This document shows positions 32,697 to 34,260 of a DNA stretch of 34,260 nucleotides, piece after piece. A program made the translations under genes and the position numbers. The stretch is taken from NCBI GenBank assembly GCA_900768435.1, contig CAAGCW010000027.1:1-34260 (forward strand), given 5' to 3'. The notes under the pieces are model-generated. The model was not told the DNA's origin, made no database searches, and was given only the letters and a program-made list of their open reading frames with translations. Origin of the DNA: an uncultured Collinsella sp. (lineage in GTDB: Bacteria > Actinomycetota > Coriobacteriia > Coriobacteriales > Coriobacteriaceae). Each line of letters opens with the position of its first letter. Position 1 is the first letter of the stretch.

Positions 32697-32771
32697 ATTT
32701 GGGACGGGGCTTTTTTGACTGGTATGATTGGTGCGACCATTCGAACCAGCTAAAAGAGCGCTGTCCCAAAT
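32697..32771. repeat. ATTTGGGAC / GTCCCAAAT inverted repeat around the luxS promoter
   Basis: ATTTGGGAC (32697-32705) and GTCCCAAAT (32763-32771) flank 57 nt that include the T6 tract after GGGACGGGGC and the luxS promoter. The right arm extends to GTCCCAAATTGACTAC, the reverse complement of 26381-26396. The first arm plus T-tract may serve as the kinase terminator, although its stem partner is weak. Confidence 0.5.
32699..32728 (+). promoter_or_regulatory. Candidate luxS promoter
   Basis: TTGGGA (32699-32704) and TATGAT (32723-32728), spaced by 18 nt. The -10 is extended by TGG (TGGTATGAT). The start site would be near 32735, about 58 nt before the luxS ATG. Confidence 0.5.
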
Positions 32772-32792
32772 TGACTACCGAGAGGAACTGCC

Positions 32793-33281
32793 ATGGAGCG
32801 TATCGCGAGTTTTTCCGTTGACCATCTGCTGCTCGAGCCCGGCGTGTATGTGAGCCGCATCGACCGCGATCCGGCGACCGGCGCCGCCGTCACCACCTTT
32901 GATCTGCGCCTGGCCACGCCCAACAAGGAGCCGGTCATGAACACGGCCGAGTGCCACACGATTGAGCATTTGGGCGCGACGTTCCTTCGCAATCATGCCG
33001 AGTGGTCGAGCCGCATTGTCTACTTTGGTCCCATGGGCTGCCGCACGGGCTTTTACCTGGTTGTCTTTGGTGAGCTGACGAGCGAGGAAATCTTGCCGCT
33101 CGTGCGCGAGCTGTTCGAGTTTGTCGCGGGCTTTGAGGGCGATGTCCCCGGTGCCGCTCCCGAGGAGTGCGGCAACTACCTGGATCAGAACCTCCCCATG
33201 GCAAATTGGCTCGCGCGTCGCTATCTCGACCGCGACCTGGCCGATATCGACGAGAAGCATCTGCACTATCAACAGGCATAA
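32793..33281 (+). CDS. luxS: S-ribosylhomocysteine lyase LuxS
   Basis: A 162-aa metalloenzyme that splits S-ribosylhomocysteine into homocysteine and the AI-2 precursor DPD. The metal ligands are present in HTIEH (about residues 53-57) and in the Cys-containing GNY region after APEECG, with MGCRTGFYL carrying the catalytic Cys. Length and order match the family. GAGAGGAA precedes the ATG. It has its own promoter and a strong terminator, so it is probably monocistronic. No S-adenosylhomocysteine nucleosidase gene is nearby; the cell must have one elsewhere for the activated-methyl cycle. Confidence 0.96.
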   Translation: MERIASFSVDHLLLEPGVYVSRIDRDPATGAAVTTFDLRLATPNKEPVMNTAECHTIEHLGATFLRNHAEWSSRIVYFGPMGCRTGFYLVVFGELTSEEILPLVRELFEFVAGFEGDVPGAAPEECGNYLDQNLPMANWLARRYLDRDLADIDEKHLHYQQA

Positions 33282-33310
33282 AGCTGCTCGCAAAATATCG
33301 TTTGCACCAG

Positions 33311-33342
33311 AAGCGCCTCCGCTGTCAGCGGTGGCGCTTTTT
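33311..33342 (+). terminator. luxS terminator
   Basis: AAGCGCCTCCGCT (33311-33323) pairs with AGCGGTGGCGCTT (33327-33339) around GTC, with one mismatch in 13, followed by TTT within a run of five T. Confidence 0.9.
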
Positions 33343-33381
33343 CATACTGATCGCTCAAAACGCGAAGAAATTGTTCTAGAA

Positions 33382-33407
33382 TGTTCGTATAGTCACATTT
33401 ACGAACA
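33382..33407. promoter_or_regulatory. Palindromic operator before the DUF4867 gene
   Basis: TGTTCGTA (33382-33389) and TACGAACA (33400-33407) form a perfect 8-bp inverted repeat with a 10-nt centre, ending at the ribosome-binding site AGGAG (33407-33411). TATAGT (33388-33393) overlaps its left half and could be the -10 box. A repressor bound here would block expression. Confidence 0.5.
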
Positions 33408-33416
33408 GGAGTGAAC

Positions 33417-34061
33417 ATGCATATCTATTCTGTCAACGATCCCGAGTTCAAATCCTATGGCAACGTTTGGGATGACGTTCCGTCCGAGCTCACGTCGCCC
33501 GTGCTCGAGGCGCTCTCTGCCACGCTCATTCCCGAGGGCAGCAAGTACGTAGCAAGAGCGCCGGAGCTCGAGGGCGTCAAGGATGCCGACAAACTGGGCT
33601 TTCTCATGTTTGGCGGCCGCCCCTTCCAGCTCGGCTGGTGCAACGGCCACAACACGCAGCTCAACTGCCTGGAGTATCACCGCGCCAGCGAGTTTAACCT
33701 GGGCGCCCGCGACTTTATCCTGCTCGTGGCGCATCGCTGGGAGATCGAGGACGGCAAGCTCGACACCGCGTGCGTCAAGGCGTTCCGCGTGCCGGCGGGT
33801 ACGGTCGTCGAAGTCTTCAACACCACGCTCCACTACACGCCCTGCATGGTCGACGACGGCGGCTTCCAGGTGATGGTGGCGCTGCCGGCGGGCACCAATG
33901 GCCCGCGCCCCGAGGCTGCGGCCGACATGCCCGCGGCCGGTGACAGCTACTGCTACTGGAAGGCCGACAAGTGGGTTCTCTGCCACGCAGATAGTCCCAA
34001 GGCTGCCGAGGGCGGCTACGTGGGCCTCGTCGGCAAGAACCTCGACATCGCCTGTGACTAG
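33417..34061 (+). CDS. DUF4867 family protein
   Basis: A 214-aa cytoplasmic protein without membrane segments. It matches DUF4867 as I know it: MHIYSVNDPEFKSYG at the start, GGRPFQLGWCNGHN, LNCLEYHRASEFN, ILLVAHRWEIEDG and VPAGTVVEVFNTTLHYTPC. The beta-rich pattern with conserved Glu and His suggests a cupin-like fold. Biochemical role unknown; the family is frequent in gut anaerobes, and the gene stands downstream of a sugar operon here, so it may help process a sugar. I chose the ATG at 33417 because AGGAG is 5 nt upstream; the GTG at 33411 overlaps that site. Confidence 0.82.
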   Translation: MHIYSVNDPEFKSYGNVWDDVPSELTSPVLEALSATLIPEGSKYVARAPELEGVKDADKLGFLMFGGRPFQLGWCNGHNTQLNCLEYHRASEFNLGARDFILLVAHRWEIEDGKLDTACVKAFRVPAGTVVEVFNTTLHYTPCMVDDGGFQVMVALPAGTNGPRPEAAADMPAAGDSYCYWKADKWVLCHADSPKAAEGGYVGLVGKNLDIACD

Positions 34062-34070
34062 CATCTTCCG

Positions 34071-34212
34071 TCTCGATTTGTAACATCTAGCGGGCTAAAT
34101 CGTCTCTACCTGTTACAGATTGAGATAAACCGCAGAGGGTGCCCGAAAGATCTCGATCTGTAACACCAGGCCCGGTTTTGGCGGTCTACCTGTTACAGAT
34201 CAAGACAAACCG
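34071..34212. repeat. Four alternating 15-mers on a 40-bp period
   Basis: TCTCGATTTGTAACA (34071-34085), its inverse TGTTACAGATTGAGA (34111-34125), TCTCGATCTGTAACA (34151-34165) and TGTTACAGATCAAGA (34191-34205) start exactly 40 nt apart in alternating orientation, separated by 25-nt spacers. The spacers inside each inverted pair both end in TCTACC, and AAACCG follows each right arm. So this is two 62-nt inverted-repeat units in tandem (period 80). No gene is visible. Confidence 0.75.
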
Positions 34213-34220
34213 TGCCCAAC

Positions 34221-34253
34221 CCACCACAAAGGTGCCTGTCCCCTTTGTGGTGG
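34221..34253. repeat. Hairpin with TGCCTGTCC loop at the window end
   Basis: CCACCACAAAGG (34221-34232) pairs exactly with CCTTTGTGGTGG (34242-34253) around TGCCTGTCC. The GTGCCTGTCCCC motif places it in the same repeat family as the other GGGGACAG hairpins. Confidence 0.65.
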
Positions 34254-34260
34254 TTGCCTA

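Noticed and set aside
34071..34212. A short CRISPR array
   Set aside because: The 15-mers alternate in orientation, are too short and only four, and there is no cas gene or leader.

Overview
The window looks like a stretch of chromosome from a high-GC gut actinobacterium of the class Coriobacteriia, most likely Collinsella or a close relative. This is inferred from the strong G/C third-position bias, the gene content (CNNM/TlyC protein, PRC-barrel proteins, an NRAMP-related Mg2+ transporter of the type studied in Eggerthella lenta, DUF4867, LuxS) and the many GGGGACAG/CTGTCCCC intergenic repeats. No rRNA, tRNA, phage or transposase gene is visible. I count 27 well-supported protein genes and one doubtful 10-codon leader ORF.

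Layout. 1-501: non-coding, with a 152-nt inverted-repeat element. 502-5801: a NarL-type two-component system (minus strand), divergent from an ABC-2 exporter of one ATPase and two permeases; probably a sensed-stress or antimicrobial export module. 5802-9640: a MacB/LolD-like ATPase and an 888-aa FtsX-type permease, with near-identical 57-nt repeat cores on either side. 9714-10919: a DUF362/ferredoxin protein, convergent with a membrane-anchored alpha/beta hydrolase (11051-12016) whose promoter carries two matching palindromic operators. 12204-17990: envelope and ion genes, namely a HlyIII protein, a CNNM-CBS-CorC protein, a stand-alone domain resembling the N-terminus of cyanophycin synthetase, a YtxH protein, a PRC-barrel protein, and a NodB-type deacetylase-like protein that has lost its metal-binding histidines. 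18102-21434: a probable Mg2+ unit, made of a structured 5' leader, a PRC/MgtE-N/CBS protein with an atypical membrane domain, and an NRAMP-related transporter. 21435-21978: terminator plus an AT-rich inverted-repeat element. 21979-24195: an OatA-like acyltransferase (minus strand).

24383-34061 is mostly sugar and nucleoside metabolism. Ribokinase and a nucleoside hydrolase would turn ribonucleosides into ribose 5-phosphate. A LacI-type regulator then precedes an operon of a fucose-isomerase-family sugar isomerase, a two-subunit transketolase and a FGGY kinase. Isomerase plus kinase plus split transketolase is the logic of the D-apiose (apulose-4-phosphate transketolase) route, and that is my leading but unproven hypothesis. 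LuxS and a DUF4867 protein follow, then a tandem set of inverted 15-mers on an exact 40-bp period.

The best candidates for undescribed biology are: the isomerase/split-transketolase/kinase operon with its CTGTTTA operator cluster; the leader RNA and overlapping mini-ORF in front of the MgtE-like/NRMT pair; the orphan cyanophycin-synthetase-like domain; the apparently inactivated deacetylase; and the repeat elements.
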